NCBI GenBank assembly: GCA_023231475.1
Contig: JALJEE010001537.1
Location: 1 to 53,746, forward strand
Source: Seison nebaliae
Taxonomy: Eukaryota > Rotifera > Pararotatoria > Seisonacea > Seisonidae
Direction of reading: 5' to 3'
DNA length: 53,746 nucleotides
Position 1 is the stretch's first letter; every line of letters begins with the position of its first letter. The notes beneath the pieces are model-generated. The model saw only the letters and a list, made by a program, of their open reading frames with translations, made no database searches and was not told the DNA's origin. Shown here one piece after another: positions 1 through 11,900 of this stretch. A program made the translations under genes and the position numbers.

Positions 1-207
1 CACCCATTCCGTCTTCACATACACTGTCAGATATTACCGGTTATCTCCAAACATTTCTGTAACCGATCTTAAGAATTTCATCTCAACATACGATTCCACC
101 TCAACTCTACCTATTAACCGCGATTCCCTCAATCAATTACGCCTTTTTATTGATACAGAGGATGATTTTTTTTCTCTTTTTTCATGCTTATCCCCATGGG
201 AATTTTA
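1..207 (+). CDS. C-terminal end of an unidentified coding unit, possibly LINE ORF2
   Basis: Frame 2 is open from the window edge for about 67 codons and ends in TAA at 206-208, with the last residues CLSPWEF. It is cut off on the left, so nothing is known of its start. I do not recognise a domain. The last bases (CCCATGGGAATTTT, then AATAAATAA) resemble the 3' end of the LINE at 51056-53233 (CTCATGGGAGTTTT, later AATAAATAATAA). This may therefore be the tail of a related LINE rather than a host gene. That is an inference from about 26 aligned bases. Confidence 0.35.
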
Positions 208-1060
208 ACCAATAAATAAAAAAAATATTAATTATCAACAATTTATTTAGATAATATTATTATGTTATTAACTTCATTTCTCCAACTTCCACCACATACA
301 AACAAATATAATCAATTCCTTCGTCAAACATTTCCATCATGAATCATTCAATGAATTTCATCCCGTTTTTTCTCATTATTTCCCATCTAAAAACCGAACA
401 GAATTTAGAATTAATTTAAATTAAGATGGAAACTTTAATAAAGACTTTAATTGAAAATTAATTATTTTAATGTCGATTACACATGTAAATGATTGTGAAA
501 AAGAAAATTAGTGAAACGTTTTCGATAATTGGAAAATAAAGGAATTATCAATTTCTTCACGTCAACTCTTTAAATAACTTTAGATAATGTTCTTCCAGAA
601 TTTATGTTATTTTATAAAGTGAGAATTGTTGATACATTGACAATATGAGAATGATGTTATTAATAGGACGATAAACGGGATAAGCCAGTGAGAAAAGGAT
701 ATATTATATAGATTATTTAAGCTTTACCCTATGGGGATTGCGCGTCTTAAAAAAAAAGTTTATTACCCATTTAATTTTTAAGAAGGAAGAATTCTTAAAA
801 ACTTTCAGTTGTTTAACAATTCAAAAAAAATATATAAATATTCATCAAAAATAAATAAGAGATATTGAAAATGAATTTAATTTTGAAATGGAATTAAAAT
901 GGAATTCAATTGATGATTTTTAATGGAAGAAGAGGTCAAAGTAATTTGAGAAATAGAATGTGAAATGGACTAGACGATTTGAAAGAAATAAAATTTTCTT
1001 CTTCCTCTTCTCTAACATTTTCATTAATCCCAATTGAAGGGAATAAAAACGATTGAGAAT
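208..1060. other. AT-rich intergenic region
   Basis: No open frame, repeat array or RNA gene could be recognised. The right end is the 3' flank of the V-ATPase G gene, which is on the minus strand. Confidence 0.6.
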
Positions 1061-1516
1061 TTACTTAATGGAAGTTTTCTTCAAATTCTCATGAACTTTC
1101 GGATTGACGTCCATCACCATTTTCAAGAGATGTTGAAGAACGAGATCTTTGTTCTGTTTCACTTTTCCATTTAATTCTTCTATTTGCTCATCTGTCTTTT
1201 TCTCGATATCTTGTGCTTCCGATCCTTCAGTTTTATTCATCTATCGATTGGAGAAGAATTTGAAGGAATGAATTTAAAAGGAAATGTTCAACTTGAATCT
1301 TCATATTCTGATACTTTTTCTCCCATTCATTCTTAAAATCTTGGATGTCTTTCTCTGCTTCCGTTTTCGCTTCTCTCAATTTCTTTTGTTTTCCTTTTAA
1401 AATAATTTCAATTAATCTCAAATTTATTTCCAACTATTTCTCGCATCGGATATCTTTTCCGCTGCTTTTCTTTCCGCCGCCATCAATTGATTGATACCAA
1501 AATTCTGATTATTCAT
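1061..1516 (-). CDS. ATP6V1G: V-type proton ATPase subunit G
   Basis: Subunit G is part of the peripheral stalk of the vacuolar H+-ATPase, pairing with subunit E to hold the catalytic V1 sector to the membrane sector. Three exons on the minus strand, 1435-1516, 1293-1393 and 1061-1240, join in phase across introns of 41 and 52 nt. The product is 120 residues, against about 118 usual for the family. The first 25 residues carry the family signature GINQLMAAERKAAEKISDAR. The middle is a charged coiled coil (KKLREAKTEAEKDIQDF). The C-terminus DVNPKVHENL matches the conserved end of animal G subunits. The ATG at 1516 is chosen because the conserved helix begins seven residues later. Confidence 0.93.
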
Positions 1517-2163
1517 TCTTCTTCTAATGATGATAAATGTGACTTTTTTTTAATTGTTTAATGAAAAGAATAATTGGACGAATATCAATATATATATAAC
1601 AAATAATTGATTATACAATGATTCATCCAACCGACAATCGTCATTCTAATTAAGGAAGATATTTCTAAACTTTTCAAATGTTCAGCTTCAACTTTCACTA
1701 ATATTCATTTACCATAATCTAACAATATTTCATGAGGAAATATAATTTGACAATTTTAGAAGAAAATGTTTATTGAAACAATTCTTCTTTAAATTTTTTA
1801 TAAGAAATGACAATTTGAATTTTGGGTAAAAGTCTCTCCTTTGACTTGTAATAAAATACATTTTTTTCTCCTGAAAATCAACTTATAATTCTATTCAGAT
1901 ATTCAGTTACAGAATAATTAATTCTATACAGAGAATAATTTATTTCATAATCTGTTCAACATGCGAAGGAAGATAAATGAGCGGAGCTTCAGTTGGTTTT
2001 CGGTGGAAAAGATAGAGGGAAAACTAATACAATAAAATAATAGACCGGAGAATGAATTACATGAATAAAAAAAAAGGAAGATATAAGTTAATTGCATCAA
2101 CTAATAGAAAACGAATTGAAATTATGAGATGCAAAAATATGTGGATTGACATCAATGTCTGTG

Positions 2164-2197
<34 letters not shown>

Positions 2198-2397
2198 AAC
2201 ATGATTATCTTTCAATATGTTGGAAGATGATCAGGATGAGTAAATTAATGTACAAAAAAAGGTAAAATTCATACGGAAGTAAAAGGAACAAGTCGTTTAA
2301 TAATTTGTCTATAAAAAAAGGAGAAGGATGTCATTTGATTTGATTTGATTTGTTTGTTGTGGAAGACAACATTGATGGGAATACCTTCAACTCTAAA
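1517..2397. other. Intergenic region between ATP6V1G and TMEM65
   Basis: AT-rich, no convincing coding sequence. It holds the upstream region of the V-ATPase G gene, the 3' flank of TMEM65, a (GT)n tract at 2169-2195 and a short TTTGA tandem near 2336-2352. Confidence 0.6.
2169..2195. repeat. (GT)n microsatellite
   Basis: Pure GT dinucleotide tract of about 13 units. Confidence 0.95.
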
Positions 2398-3238
2398 CTA
2401 ATCGTCATTCTTTTCCTTCTTCTCCTTATCTATGAATAAGAGAGGAAACATTCCGATGACACATCCGAAGGCGATACAAAGTGCTCTCGCCTATAAAACC
2501 AGTATGAGAATAGAAAGAAGAATTAAAACTAACAATATTGGAGACACTTCGAGTAATTGGCATATTCCATTGTTTAGCGTCTAATTCTGGTGCTTCAATT
2601 CCAAATTTGGATGTCGTCGTTTCTACATAATGTGTTAATCCCATTCCAGCGACATCACTAACTAAGTTACCCAATCCAGCGGCTAAATTAGAAGAAAAAA
2701 ATTAATTGAATTTAAAAATTATTTCTCACCTGCCATCGTCGATAAACAAAGCATCGCTCCTAAATGTGTATCGATAGCATCACCCTAAACAAGAGATGGT
2801 GAGACATTTGAATAAAATGGAAAATAAACGGCAATTATCATAATGAAATTGTCAATGAAGCCGAACCCGATATAAGGTAAACCGGAATGTAATGCAACTA
2901 AATTATAAATTATGAATTGTTGAAGGAATGAGAGAGAAAGAAATGGAGAAACCTGCTTTCAATTGTTGAAAAGATGGACGATTCTCAGCTACCACATTAT
3001 CTTTTCCAATTAATTTTAATTCATGAAGCAATGCATGTCTTTCTTCTTCAGTTAATCGAAGAACGAAATGTCGAGCATGTTCCGCTGCTGGAATACCTTC
3101 AGACGCATCATGATAATCATGAAGATTTGTGAGCCGTTTATAATATTTGGAAGTGGAGAATGATCGATAGTTCATAAAAGATGACAATTGGTGGAAACGT
3201 TGGGAATTGTTAATAAGGTAACGGAATTTTAATAACAT
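2398..3238 (-). CDS. TMEM65: TMEM65-like mitochondrial inner-membrane protein
   Basis: TMEM65 is a mitochondrial inner-membrane protein linked in vertebrates to mitochondrial sodium/calcium handling. Five exons (2953-3238, 2830-2897, 2730-2784, 2534-2682, 2398-2490) join in phase over introns of 55, 45, 47 and 43 nt, giving 216 residues. Residues 1-40 are basic and hydroxylated without acids (RSFSTSKYYKR), as expected of a mitochondrial presequence. The family core follows: LHSGLPYIGFGFIDNFIMIIA, then LGNLVSDVAGMGLTHYVE, and a last membrane helix (CIAFGCVIGMFPLLFI) ending in a charged tail. This domain order and the motifs GFGFxDN and GNLVSDxAG match animal TMEM65. The start at 3238 is the only in-frame ATG ahead of the presequence. 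Confidence 0.92.
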
Positions 3239-4399
3239 TTTTACCGATAATCAAAATATTTCTTGCCTTTCAGAGGTAGTTGTTGTTGATATTCATGAAA
3301 ATTTGGTGGTGACGAATTAATTTTGATAAAATTTCCCGTTAACTCTATTCGATTTATTTCATTTCATCTCATATCTCTTCTCACTCATCAAATCAATTGA
3401 TCTGGAAATAATATATTCATTTTTTATATGAATTTATATAATCATCATATTATTTCAATTGTATTTCAATCATATTTCATAGGGAAAAAATTGAATCATT
3501 CACATTGAAAAAAGAAGTTGCTAATAAGATGAAATTTGTAGAAAGAAAAAAAGGAAATGTTTTTCTCATTCAAATTTCTCATCCTGTCTTAGTTAATGAT
3601 ATGAAAGTGAAGAAGAAGAATTTTGATAAATTCATCTTTAGAATAACTTTATTCGATTGTGCCACTGACTCTCTTAACACTTCAACAAACAAGTCATACA
3701 TATACCGAATTAGAGAAAGATATACGAAGGATAAAATTGAAAGAGAAAATTCTATTAGTTAAACTGAAGAGGAAATAAGGTGAAGAATGTCCGAAAAGAC
3801 AATTCTCACATATACCTATAGATTTATATATTTATATATATATATGTATATATTATTGAGCAATAATAGCCAAGTGAGATTACATAGAAAAACATAAAAT
3901 TTATTGTCAAATTAATTTTAATTTGGGGAAAGATGGTTTGATAAATAAACTGTTGGATTGTTCTGAATGGGAAGTGTATCATGGACGAATAAGATGAAAT
4001 AGGTTGAGAAAAAAAAATTAATAATTTGAAATTAACAACACAAAAATTAAAATTTTGTTCGATGTTCAGTTCGACTAGAAATTTGAAAAAATTCTATTAT
4101 CTCTTTTAGATATGGGAGAAATTCGGGAAATTTGAATTAATTTCTTCAACGGAAACAATGATTCAGAAGATTACTTTTTTTTAACAATACGAAATTGAAA
4201 AACGTTAAATTTCATTTGAAGAATTTGAGAATTTTTTTTCTAAAATTTCCTTGAACAATTTTCTTTTTCTTTTCAATCAAGTCGTTAAAGAATGGAGTTA
4301 TATTGTAAAGTGTGTGAATGTGAATTGGAGAAAGAAGATAATTTCTAACATTGATGACATTCCCATATAGATTTAGATAATATTTCTCATTTTAGTATA
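3239..4399. other. Divergent intergenic region between TMEM65 and SGT
   Basis: The two flanking genes are transcribed away from each other, so both promoters should lie here. It contains an 85-codon open frame (3505-3762) that looks like chance, and a TA-rich tract near 3826-3852. No known core-promoter motif was assigned. Confidence 0.55.
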
Positions 4400-5804
4400 A
4401 TGAATCGAAGTGAAGTTGCGAAGAAGTGTTTAGTGCAGTCGTTTTTGACTTATTTGAAGAAGGAAGCGGATGGATGGACAGGAGAAGCGATACAGAAGAA
4501 AGAAGGAATGGAAATCGTTTGTGAATGTTTAGAATCGGCTTTCCTTCACGAGACTACATCGATTCAAGTGAAGGATGTGGATCTTTTAGATTTAGTGGAG
4601 AAGAATATGAAATTGAATGAGAATATTCCCTCAAACAATATGGAGAGAGCAGAAGAATTGAAATTGGAAGGAAATCAATTGATCAAAGAAGGAAGATTGA
4701 TGGAAGCGATTGGGAAATATGATGAAGCAATTAAATTGAATCCAACTAGTGCAATATTTTATTATAATCGATCAGTCGCTCATGCAAGAAATGGTGATGA
4801 AATAAAAGCGATTGATGATGCTAAAGAATCATTATGTTTAAATCCATTATATGCAAAAGCTTATGCTCGATTAGGAGCATCTTGTTTCAATTTGAATCGA
4901 TTCTCTGAAGCAATTGATGCTTATACAAAAGCATGTGAATTAGATCCAATGAATGAAAGTTATAAAAGTAATTTGACATTATCACAACAAAATAATGCAC
5001 AACAACAACAACAACAATTTCCGAATAATGCTGGAGCACCAGATGGTGGTGCAACACCAAATGTACCAGTATAATTTTTGTTTAAATTATTTTGAATAAT
5101 ATTTCTTTTTTTTTCTTTCTTTCTCTTCAAAGGATTTATCTCAAATATTAAATAATGATAATATTATTAATATGGCAGCAACGATGTTACAAGATCAAAA
5201 TATGCAATCAGCGTTTCTTCTATCATTCTCCTTTTTTTTCTTTCATTCATTATCTTTTTTAATAATTATATATTAATTTTAGAATGACCAATTTAATGAC
5301 ATCTTTCACTCAAAATCATAATCAACAACAACAACAACAACAACAACAACAACCACCACCACCACAACAACAACAACAACAACAACAACAACCAGAAGGT
5401 TTAAATAATAATAATACGGAGAATGCTGGAAATGTGAATGGTTCGAATACTAATGCATCGAATGAACAATCAACTTCCGATCCAATGTCTCAATTCTTTG
5501 CAGCGTTATAATTTTTATAAATTTAATTTAATAATCATAATTTTCATTCAATTATTTATTCATTAGTGGTCGAACAATGATGCAACAATTGTATCAAACT
5601 AATCCGGAATTAATTAATGATTTCCATAATATTTTCCGTCCATCAAACCAAAACGGTTCATCTCCAAACAATAACAACAATAACGATGCGAATAATAATA
5701 ATAATAATAATAATGATGATAATAATAATAATGGGCCGAATTATTGTTTTTATTTAAATTTTATTTAATTTATTTAATTCTTTTTCTTTTCAATAGTCTC
5801 ATGA
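4400..5804 (+). CDS. SGTA: Small glutamine-rich TPR co-chaperone (SGT)
   Basis: SGT proteins are cytosolic co-chaperones that dimerise through the N-terminus, bind Hsp70/Hsp90 through three TPRs, and help sort tail-anchored membrane proteins and mislocalised clients. Five exons (4400-5062, 5133-5212, 5283-5504, 5567-5745, 5797-5804) join in phase, giving 383 residues, longer than the roughly 313 of human SGTA. Residues 1-60 match the dimerisation domain. TPRs span about 91-195 (AEELKLEGNQLIKEG, IFYYNRSVAHARNGD, AKAYARLGASCFNLN). The tail is rich in Met, Gln and Asn with the family motif QTNPELI near 325. Added length comes from poly-Gln, poly-Pro/Gln and poly-Asn runs. The last exon encodes only F-S-stop, so that junction is the least certain. 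It converges on the next gene. Confidence 0.9.
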
Positions 5805-5910
5805 ATGAAATGAAGAATGAACGAACATGTTTTACTCCATCAACTCTCCAAATAGACCAATGGCACAACATGATAAACTTAAATGGATTTGAATTCTTTA
5901 AATTTTGAAG

Positions 5911-5916
5911 AATAAA
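5911..5916 (+). terminator. Candidate polyadenylation signal of SGT
   Basis: AATAAA lies 107 bases after the SGT stop and is the first canonical hexamer downstream of it. Confidence 0.5.
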
Positions 5917-5963
5917 GTAAATTAAAATTTTCTTATTTTCATCATAAAACCAAAAATTTTTCT

Positions 5964-5969
5964 TTTATT
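5964..5969 (-). terminator. Candidate polyadenylation signal of the ELM2/SANT gene
   Basis: TTTATT on the plus strand reads AATAAA on the minus strand, 55 bases past the ELM2/SANT stop. It sits within about 50 bases of the SGT signal on the other strand, so the two 3' ends nearly touch. Confidence 0.5.
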
Positions 5970-6023
5970 AATTTAGTGTTTTGAATTTAATTTCATCTGT
6001 CTTTTCTAATTTCATCGAACGAT

Positions 6024-8435
6024 TCAAATTAAATTAACTTCCCTCGGAATTATGTGATATGTGGCCGCTTTCAATTTGGAAATTGATGGTATCTTCATAA
6101 CACTCTCCAATTGAGTAAGTCTATAAAAGGGAAGGAAATTTGAAATTGAAAATATTTAGATGAATATTTAGATGAATTGATGGAAAGAAGAAAATTAACG
6201 GTTCTTCTGTAGGAATCGTTTCATTCAAGATATTTTCTCGTTCGATATTTGCTTGTTCTCGAAGTACCTGATAATTGGGTGTCATTTTCCAATGATAATA
6301 AAATTCGATTAATTCTTTTGTACATCTCCATGGTAACTGGAAATTATAAATAAATAAATTATTTATTATAAAAAAAGAAAAAAGAAACTAACAAATTCTT
6401 TTTGAATTTGATGAAATGCTTTCGCATGAGTTAATAAACCTTTTTTATACAGTTCGATATCATACGTCGTCCACGGTATATTCAATTTATAACCAGAATA
6501 TTTCATTTCTTCATTATTCAACTCGAAATCGAATTGACGCAAATCAGTCGAATATGATCGTTTCTTCTCTCGATACTCTTGAATTGATTTGAGACTTTCC
6601 TTATCGAATTGTTTCACAAATTTATCGTTAGAGACGAAAATGGAACGAAGAGGGAGATGAGGAATGTCTAGAATATCAATTAATCGTTCATGTTTCAATT
6701 TGATGACGGGTGAATGAAGATTGAGATATTGTTTCGTCATTAAATTAAATATCTTTCCATAACGAATCACCAAATCCATAGCATTCACATAATTGAATTG
6801 ACATCTCATTAGAATATATAAAGTAAATTCATCATCATGATCATATTCCTCACAACTTGAAAATTTACGTTGAGACATATCCGATAATGAATCGATTTTC
6901 CCATTCACAAATCGTTCGAGTTGTCGATCAATGTTCAACTCTTGAAACTTTCTTTCTTCATATTTCCCTCGTCGATATACATTATCGATAATTTGTGAAT
7001 TACCGAAATAATTGGAGGAAATGGTGAGGAAAGAATTGAGCATTCTTTTATCTTTATTCATTTCATGAGAACCATCCCATAACAACCAATCATTCTTTGT
7101 GGGATTATTAGAATAATCAATGGGAATATGAAGAAAACGACCCGAATCAAATGTCGAAACAATTGGTTGTAATGCTAAATTATTTTTGATAGTTTCACCT
7201 TTACTTCGTTCCAATTTCTCTAATTTCACATTTGTCGTTTGAAATTTTGGAATAATTGCCTGATGTTCATGTCCAATCGATGTATAATTACGCCAATTTG
7301 GTTGATAATTTCGATCCTCTTTCTTACCATCCAACATCTCTTGATAGAAGTCACGTAAAGAAATTTTCTTTTTCTTCTTATTTATTTTAGTTCGACTTTC
7401 ATTCTTTTCCTCATTCGATGACGACGAAGGTGATGAATCAGATGAAATTATAATACAATCATTATTCTCTCGTTTCATTGATTGATCTTTATTCTGAAGA
7501 ATCTGTTTTCGTGTTCGAAGTACTCGTGGTTTGTCTTGTTCTTCTTCTGATTTATTTTCAAGTGTATCATCTGAATTAATAATCATAATATCTGTATCAC
7601 TATCATCATTGAGAGTCTTGAGAGTTTTGAGACGATTATATTTATCTTTGGAAATTGGTAAATATTCAGGAAGAGGAGAAATTGTATCAATTCCATCGTA
7701 TTGTTTCTTCAAATCATCTACCGACATTTTGAGATCTGCTTCCAAATTATTCAATTCATCTGCCATATTCCAATCATCACAATTCTCCTGAAAATATTCT
7801 TGTTCGTCTAATGTACTCTCATTATCATCAAGATGAGATGGTTGGAAATCTGGATTATAATCTTCATCATTATCAGATATTATTATTTCTTCATCAATTT
7901 CTTTTTTGTCAATTGGATGAACAAATTTCTTCTTTTTTTCCTTTTCATTCACATTCATCTTTCCTTTATCATCAACTTTCTTTCCAATATAATTTCCTAT
8001 CAGATTTTTATCATCAGAAATCGTTTTTATCTTTCCATTCATCTTCACACTTTTCTTCCCAATAGAATCATTTCTTCCATTTATCATTATCGATTCTCCA
8101 ACTTCATCATCGATTGACAAAACATTTTTCTCATTTTCAATTATTATATCGTCATCATCGTCAATGATCAAATCATCATCAATATCATTAAGCATGAAAA
8201 TTTTCTTAAACCGTTTTCGTTTGTCTTTCACCGATCCGATTTGATCGTGTATAATTATTCTCTTCAACTTATTCACCGATTTGGGTACTGGTGAAGATGT
8301 TAGGAGAATATTCTGTGTATCGTTAAATGTGGACAGGTCACCTTGGATCTCTTTTAAGAAATGTTGTCTCTTTTCCGAAGTATATTTATGATCAATGAAA
8401 GAATTGGGATCATTCTCTTCATTGAAATTTCTCAT
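6024..8435 (-). CDS. ELM2/SANT-domain chromatin corepressor-like protein
   Basis: ELM2-SANT proteins (MTA, RERE, MIER, MIDEAS, CoREST families) recruit and activate class I histone deacetylases in the nucleus. Three exons (6393-8435, 6200-6336, 6024-6120) join in phase over 56- and 79-nt introns, giving 758 residues. Residues 1-400 are disordered, with acidic Asp/Glu runs and Lys/Arg clusters (KKKKK) usable as nuclear localisation signals. ELM2-like sequence starts near 430 (STFDSGRFLHIPID) and runs to the helix LYILMRCQFNYVNAMDLVI near 575. The SANT repeat begins at WTTYDIELYKKGLLTHAKAF near 655 and ends across the first intron with LPWRCTKELIEFYYHWKMTP, the classic ELIxFYYxWKxTP helix. That wording is closest to MTA/RERE-type SANT domains, but I cannot fix the subfamily. 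The ATG at 8435 opens the long exon. Confidence 0.8.
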
Positions 8436-8986
8436 GACTTAATCAGAAAAAATAAATGAGAACAAAATTGAAATAATTTTGAAAGCCAAAAGAAATTTTT
8501 AAAAATGACGCGAAACTAAGTGAATAGACTAATGATTTGAATTTTTAATAATTTAAATATTATCTTCTCTCCTTCATTCCAAATCTATCTTCAAATTCAT
8601 TCTTAATTCCAGCGTAACTTTTAAATGTTGGAAGAAGATGTTTATTCTCATTCTTCCAAATTCAAATTTAATTTGAAGAGAATCGAATGTAATATTTGAC
8701 GATTTCATAATTTGAATATTTCCCATTTGACACGAGAGAAAATGTGAAAAATATTTAACTAAATAAAACGTTTCTTATTTCGTTTATTGACGAGAGAGAT
8801 ACTTTAAAATGAAATAGAGATATTCAGTGGAAATCTGTCAAATTTTTTATTCGGCCATTTACATTTAAATGTTTTTTTTTTTTTTGAATAAAAATATAAT
8901 TTTGATATCTCTCTTAAAATCATTTAAATTTCCACTTGTTCTACTATAAAAGAAAATAAGAAAAATTTAGTGGAATTTGAAAAGAA
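8436..8986. promoter_or_regulatory. Divergent intergenic interval, likely shared promoter region
   Basis: The ELM2/SANT gene leaves leftward and the VWD/EGF/chitin-binding gene leaves rightward from this 551-bp gap. Both promoters must lie here unless upstream non-coding exons exist. A poly-T run is at 8872-8885. A CTATAAAAG string at 8944-8952 lies about 35 bases before the rightward ATG and is TATA-like. Base content alone does not show more. Confidence 0.45.
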
Positions 8987-11900
8987 ATGAAAAACATTTG
9001 TGAAATGATCTTAACGATCATCGGAATCATTATCATGATGATAAGTAGCATCGAATTAAGATGGTGCGATCAATCATCATATGGGGTAGTTTTTCAAGAT
9101 AAGTTTCTAATAGATTCTAATGGTACAATTTGGCCATTATGGCCGAATCATCGTCAAGTTTTAACGGTGAAAAATAAATTGAATCTTTATAAAGTTTATG
9201 ATAAATATAATACAAATATATTCGACGTATTCATTCAATTGGCATCAGATGATTTATCTGGAATTATTATGCATCATACGAAACGGTTATTCATCAAACG
9301 AAAGTATGAGAACTCATCATTGGAAATCTTACCACCTTATGCAAATCAGAAGAACGATTTCTTAATATCTTATGATGGAATTAGATTCGTATTTAAAATG
9401 GAAAATTATTCCATCGCATTTCATCCAATCGCTCAATTCATTGAGATCGTATTGAAGAAAGAAGTGTTTGACAATGATGAATTGAAATCGGGAAATTTAT
9501 TAGGAAAGAAAATGAAACCGTTTAAATTATCATTAAGTAATGTTATGAGGAAGAAATTGAGAAATCGATCGAATTGTCATACATTAAAGAATCGATATGT
9601 TTCTTGTTTACAAAAAGAAGAGATTGATATAATTCAAAAGATTTGTGATGATGAAATCATTTGTGATTTGATGCAATTTATAGATGTTCTCTGTTATCGA
9701 ATGGAACGTCGTATTAATATCAATGTTTCTGATTTATCATGTTTAAATAATTCGATTGTTGATTATAATTTCTATTCACGTTCATGTGAATCGACGAATA
9801 TTGAAACGAAACATTTCGATAGTACACCATATCGAAGTTGTATAAATATAAATGATCGATGGAATGGATATGGATGTTCACCATCTCACCAATGTGGTTG
9901 TTTAGACACATTGACAAATATTTATCATAAAAACAATGAAATTTGGATATCGTCATCTTGTGATCGATTATGCATTTGTCGAAATGATTCAATGATTTGC
10001 AAAGAAAAAAGATGTTCATCAACTGATTCCAAATGTATCATTCGAAATCATCAATATGATTGTGTGTGCAACGATTCACGTCAAATAAGACGGAATGATA
10101 TTTGTATTTTCGAGAATATTTGTATAAGTGAACCGTGCAAGAATGGTGGTAAATGTATCTCATTGGAGAATGGTAAGAATTATATTTGTGAATGTTTAGG
10201 ACAATATTCAGGTGAGAATTGTCAGATGAAAATTAACGAATGTATCCTCTTCTCCAATCGACATATTCTTGTGAATGAAATGTATTTATTCTCAGTTTAT
10301 AACAATCGTACTTATATCATTTATTCGATTGATGGAATGAAATATAATGATGAAAATTATGATAATTCTCAACAAACCATTTTATTCCAAACTTCCATTG
10401 AGAAATCGTTCATTCAAATTCAATTAAATTTAACATCCATCTATCAAACGATAACAGAGAAGGAAAGAAATATGTTGAGTAATTTTAACATCGAAATGAT
10501 CGATAATGATTGTCTCGTTGTTATTCATATTGATCATCAATATCAAATTCTTATCAATAACATTTCATATTTACTGCCAATAAAAAGTGTTGACTTCTTA
10601 TTCAAAATCATCTATGATGGTTATGCTATTCGTGTGAATGTCGTTCCCAATAATCTGAAGATAATTTGGCGGAAGAATGAATTTCTTTCAATTGAAACAT
10701 TACAAGATAAATATCGATCGAACGGTTTATGTTTCGATAAAAATAATCCAATATATTGGCAAAAGAAAACATTAGATTATAAAAGTTTAGTTGATGAGCT
10801 CGTTCAATTGTATGGGAAAGAGTTGTCGTTAGCGAAACAAATGGAGAAAATTGTTCGAACGAAGAAAGATACATTTAAAAATATTTTCTATAAATTCCGA
10901 TTCTATTTTAAGAACTCACAAAAATATTTCAATTGGTTACTTCATTATCAAGTAGACGATTATGAATTGACACCATATCAATATATTTCAAATTGGCCAT
11001 CAACTAATGAAACTTTCCGAACAATATTAAATATTAGATATTTACATTGGGAGATTTTAGCAAAGAAATCGATATTTTATAACAATTGTGTATATCCATT
11101 GATAGATGTTATTGGGAATTTGAAGGAATTGCCTAATTGGAAATATAAGATCAATTGGTTAATTCGAATGCAATTATTTGATATCTTCAATTTGAATGAT
11201 GTCAGTTGTTCAGCCTTTCTTTGTCAGAATATCGAACGACTTCTCTATCATATTGGCATCGATTTCCGAAATCGTCTTTTCACTTCCGCCAATACTTTAT
11301 CAGAACAACAAACGATATTTGAAGAATATCGAAAGATAGTTTATATGTCGGTGAAGAATTGTGAAATGAAAAGATTATGTCGAAGTAATGGTGATGTAAA
11401 AATTGTAGATCGTCTTCCCATCTCTTGTGGAGAGAGGATTGGAGAAGATATTTCTAAATCGATTTCCAAATTTACTTGTCCATGTGAAGAGAATCATTAT
11501 CTTTCTCACACTTTTTGCATTCGACCACCAACTTGTGGTTGTGTTGACAATTTTGGAGTACATCATCAATTACAAGAAGTTTGGACGACGAAGAATTGTC
11601 AATCATATTGTCATTGTGCTCAGAATAATCAAATTGTTTGTGAAAATGGAACACAATCGAATCAATTGAGAAGTTGCTTCAAATTGGCAGATAATAGTGA
11701 AACTGGAGAATGTAAAATTGGTGAAGATCATCGATGGAGTTGTGAATGCAAATATGGATATTCCAGAAATTTTCGTTCGTCTCAATGTCATAGAATTAAC
11801 GTAGAATTAGGAGATAAAAGTGATGAATTGAAATGTACTGATACTATTTGTTTGAATGGGGGAAAATGTCAAATTGATAATAAATATCGAGAATGGTGTT

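Noticed and set aside
3505-3762. 85-codon open frame on the plus strand between TMEM65 and SGT
   Set aside because: Lys-rich, low-complexity translation with no signal, motif or family likeness, and it lies in the divergent promoter interval. Probably chance in AT-rich DNA.
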